DNA of 64,000 nt, from assembly GCA_914767715.1 (NCBI GenBank), contig OU612068.1, positions 15,376,001-15,440,000 of the forward strand, read 5' to 3'. Position numbers and translations under genes: made by a program. Source of the stretch: Membranipora membranacea (lineage: Eukaryota > Bryozoa > Gymnolaemata > Cheilostomatida > Membraniporidae). The notes under the pieces were generated by a model. The model ran no database searches and had not been told where the DNA came from. It worked only from the letters and a program-made list of their open reading frames with translations. Below, one piece after another: positions 61,059-64,000 of this stretch (positions are counted from its first letter, which is position 1; every line of letters starts with the position of its first letter).

Positions 61059-62162
61059 TGTTAATCTGTCAGGTTTACAAGGGGATAGGGGTAACCTCTC
61101 ACTTAAACAAGCTACAGGAAACATGTCTGCTTGTAACAGCTAGAGTACCTAGCTGGGAGATGGCAGTTAGACAAGTGTTGTGAGTAATCATCATTTTGAT
61201 CATTAAATTAATTCAGCCATCAGAGTGTTGATGGGGCCCAATCATCACACAAAGGACATCCTATTTTGTGTACATTTGTACGCACACCTGTCACTGAAAC
61301 ATTTCACTCCAGAGTTGTAAACAAAGGCACACGCTTCACTCAAAATTAGCCAATCACAGCTGCTTTATTTCAATACAGCCTGGCAGATGTCCCGTGCTGG
61401 AATTATAATCGAGCACACTGTCTGAGGAAATCTGCACGGCACACTGCATCGATTTTGTGACAGTAGTCATTAGGATTTATAAGAGTGTAAGAGTCTAAAT
61501 ATTGGAGACTAATATTTGATAATATAATTGACATGGGTAACTAATAAGATAATAATAGGATGCTCAGAGCCCATCTGCCCCAAACTTTTCCCCTGAATAA
61601 ACTCAGCTCAAATATAAGTACACAACAAATAATCCATTGTTATCTAGGGATTCTTGACTATCAGCAGTTCAAGAGAATCTATAGAATTAAGTTAGACTCC
61701 TATTGGGGTATTTTAGTGCAGTCCTTTTGAATTTCGCCAGTATATCAATCTGGCCGCAATTTTTATTAATTTCGCTATTTCAGAAACAAAACTGAGATGT
61801 ATGACCGCATTATTATTACATTGAACACAGATCAAATTTTTGCCATTTGCACTGGCAGTTTATGCAATATCAAAGGAAAGAATTTTGTAGTCATTGTTAT
61901 TATTATTTTTTGTTTGTTATTGATACATATTACAATTTTTAACCCATGCCCAATATATTTTGGTGCGAATGTAACGCTGCACAATAGAAAATAGGCTGGT
62001 GTTGTATATGATGGTTTTATTGGCACTTAGGAAATATTCTTTCTCAGTATTTGAGCATTATTGAGACGGTTAGTTGTCTTCAGCCATACACACCCAATAT
62101 TATGAAGATCTGCACAATACATTACCTTGACCCGCTCCTCATTGACCTTGTATACATATAAG
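61059..62162. promoter_or_regulatory. NOL4 upstream region
   Basis: Between the NOL4 start and the 3' end of the RCC1-type gene, both on the minus strand. Contains a CCAAT box at 61348-61356. Around 61695-61790 is a segment (AGACTCCTATTGGGGTATTT) faintly like the ends of the 48728-49065 MITE. No coding exon found. Confidence 0.5.
61348..61356 (+). promoter_or_regulatory. CCAAT box upstream of NOL4
   Basis: AGCCAATCA, matching the NF-Y consensus, about 290 bp upstream of the NOL4 start codon. Such boxes act in either orientation. Confidence 0.4.
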
Positions 62163-62563
62163 TCACACGAATGCCTTACACAAAGTGATCATGTGATCAG
62201 CTCCACAGGCCACATGGTTAACATCACTTCCCACAGACACCTAAAAAATAATGTATTATGTAACAATAATGTAATAATGTAATAATATGTAGTAGCAAAA
62301 CAATGTACCCTATGTCACATTCATTGTTGAAACTATTGAATAGACAGCAGTCGAAAATTCTGTATGAGGGTGAAGAATGATGAGTTAGCCGTTGTTTTTG
62401 TTGTTCTTTACTGACAACGTTAAGTTGATGCATGTAGCTTGGATTTTGTATATGTTACGTGGCTGATTTGACCTTACCATGAAAGGGAAATATTGGTCAT
62501 CTCTGTGTCCCAGTCCCAGACATCCATCTGTATTCTTGCCCCATGTGTATAATACATTCTTAT
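62163..62563 (-). CDS. C-terminal two exons of an RCC1-repeat protein (partial)
   Basis: Exon 62478-62563 (acceptor TTTATAG, donor ATG/GTAAGG) encodes KNVLYTWGKNTDGCLGLGHR followed by DDQYFPFM. Exon 62163-62240 (acceptor TTTTTTAG) continues in phase 0 with VSVGSDVNHVACGADHMITL, then CKAFV and a stop. Together they make one RCC1 blade (xxYTWGxNxxGxLGLGH ... VACGxDHxxxL), as in RCC1, RCBTB, HERC, NEK8/9 or SERGEF-type proteins; which of these cannot be decided from one blade. The first exon begins in phase 1, so at least one more exon lies upstream. I could not find it before the right edge. Confidence 0.7.
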
Positions 62564-64000
62564 CTATAAATGATATGTAATGGTATATATAGAGGGAATA
62601 AAATATCAAATATTATTAACTGTGTATTGATTATAATGATGGATGATTTTCTATTAAATTCTTGCCAAATAATGCTGCTTCTATAATGACATCAGAAAAT
62701 TGAGACAAAACGAAGAGAAAACTATTACTATAGGCCTATGGTGCTCGTGAAGTTTCTCAGAATCCCCTGTAAAGGGTTCATCAGGCTTGAAATTGAAAAA
62801 AAGTTCAAGCCCCCTCAACCTTGCCACCGTCTAACACCTCCCCCCCCCCCCCCCAAGAGCTGATGAGAAACGAATACACGAAACAAGCATTTAAAGTAGC
62901 AGACAACCACAAAAGTTATATTTTGATATTTGACGTGTACTGATGTACTCCCTCTAAATTTGCATGTTATAAATAAATGTAAAATTAGAAAATTTCACTT
63001 GCAAACTTTCTTCCACCATTTTTTCTCAGTAACAAGAATACCCATACTCTCAAAATAAATATATCATTGATGAAAAATGATATATAAAATAATTGGTTTC
63101 TAGAATTGAAGCAGTTATCTTTTGTTAGTGTCAATCTTAATACATAAAAAGTCATCTCAGTTACAAAAGCATCTACAAACACAATATTATTGCTTGCAAT
63201 AAAAAAAATTAAGCATTTTCTTTGAGATTATAAACAAGACATAGCTCCTCAATTTAATTCATTTTATTGCAGCAATGGGGTTAAGGGGCTGCTGGCTGCC
63301 CTGTGGTGCAGAGCCAGAGCTTATGGCATGAATTTTTATTATTGAGTATGTTGCCTTCCAGTGAAAGTGAATTGCATCTTGATTCGTATTTGGTGATGCC
63401 AGGGTTGTCTGCTACTTTAAGGCTTCTTTTTCTATCAGATTTGCAGGATGCTATACAAGATTAGCATGTCATAAAGTTAGGTCTTCATATCAAAATTAAG
63501 TGGTCATAAAATCATTTGTGACCGATCAAAATATATCATACTGGGGAGCTGGGTACTATATTCCTGTTTGTACTAAGTCAAGTTGTTTTTCAATACGTCA
63601 TTACTGAGAAATATCTTTGCAGTCCCACTCGACTCTTTGGTAAAATAAAACTTGATTGAAGCAGAAAATATGTTATCTTTATTGATAGAAAATTCAGCAA
63701 TTCTCTGTTCAGTGGGAGATTAGAAAAAACAAGAAGCTATTTGAAATTTATAAAACATGAAAATTGATTACTTATTTCTAACTCCAGAAGGCCTTTTAGA
63801 GAAATGTGAGAAATGACAATATATAAGCTTTTTTATGATTCAGTAATTGGCAATCAATCATAGGGTTACAAAAATCTAAAAGATCAAATTGTTTAATTCA
63901 CTTTGTGTGTGACTGTGAGCAAGTGGAAGAATTCTACATATTGGGCGGACATGTATAAGTGAGGATTTCATAACTTTCACGCCCATGTTTTGATGCTGAA
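62564..64000. other. Right-edge region, probable intron of the RCC1-type gene
   Basis: AT-rich, no coding exon recognised. Contains a poly-C run of about 17 bp near 62838-62854 and a minus-strand AATAAA at about 63265 of unknown meaning. Confidence 0.4.

Noticed and set aside
1-64000. CRISPR arrays, operons, bacterial promoters or phage modules
   Set aside because: The window is clearly eukaryotic; no regularly spaced repeats other than the minisatellite were seen.

Overview
The window is animal (metazoan) nuclear DNA. It is AT-rich, protein-coding genes are split by GT-AG introns of roughly 0.1-4 kb, and it carries many dispersed transposon-derived repeats. The gene set includes an ELK/TCF-type ETS factor with MAP-kinase docking motifs, a NOL4 orthologue and an MFSD4-type carrier. 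This points to an invertebrate metazoan; I cannot name the phylum from the sequence alone.

Layout. 1-15.9 kb is a repeat-rich, gene-poor block. It holds a truncated LINE (1-0.7 kb), a 4.4-kb hAT-like foldback element with a perfect 8-bp target duplication (1545-5946), a TA-flanked MITE (6259-6586), a hairpin repeat, a 1.36-kb element with about 150-bp inverted ends (6905-8267), a decayed R2/NeSL-type retrotransposon on the minus strand (10593-13877) and two hairpin MITEs.

16-18.4 kb is ITPA (+, 3 exons). 19.1-23.8 kb is HSD17B12, the very-long-chain 3-oxoacyl-CoA reductase (-), with two competing terminal coding exons in the same phase. 25.3-31.6 kb is the ELK-type ETS factor (+, 3 coding exons); it is divergent from HSD17B12, and the 1.4 kb between them contains a perfect CArG box next to an ETS core. 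37.8-45.6 kb is an MFSD4-like transporter (-, 10 exons). 46-50.9 kb is intergenic, with a 16-bp minisatellite, foldback MITEs and a tRNA-derived insert. 51.0-61.1 kb is NOL4 (-, 10 exons). At 62.2-62.6 kb are the last two exons of an RCC1-repeat protein (-) whose 5' part probably lies beyond the right edge.

The genes do not form a pathway. ITPA cleans the nucleotide pool, HSD17B12 works in ER fatty-acid elongation, ELK is a MAPK-responsive transcription factor, MFSD4 is a membrane carrier and NOL4 is a nuclear protein of unclear biochemistry. The observations most worth following are the duplicated, apparently mutually exclusive last exons of HSD17B12, which differ in their ER-retrieval tail; the ELK protein with an N-terminal extension and a replaced B-box region; the SRE-like site next to a gene for an SRF partner; and the families of long-armed foldback elements.
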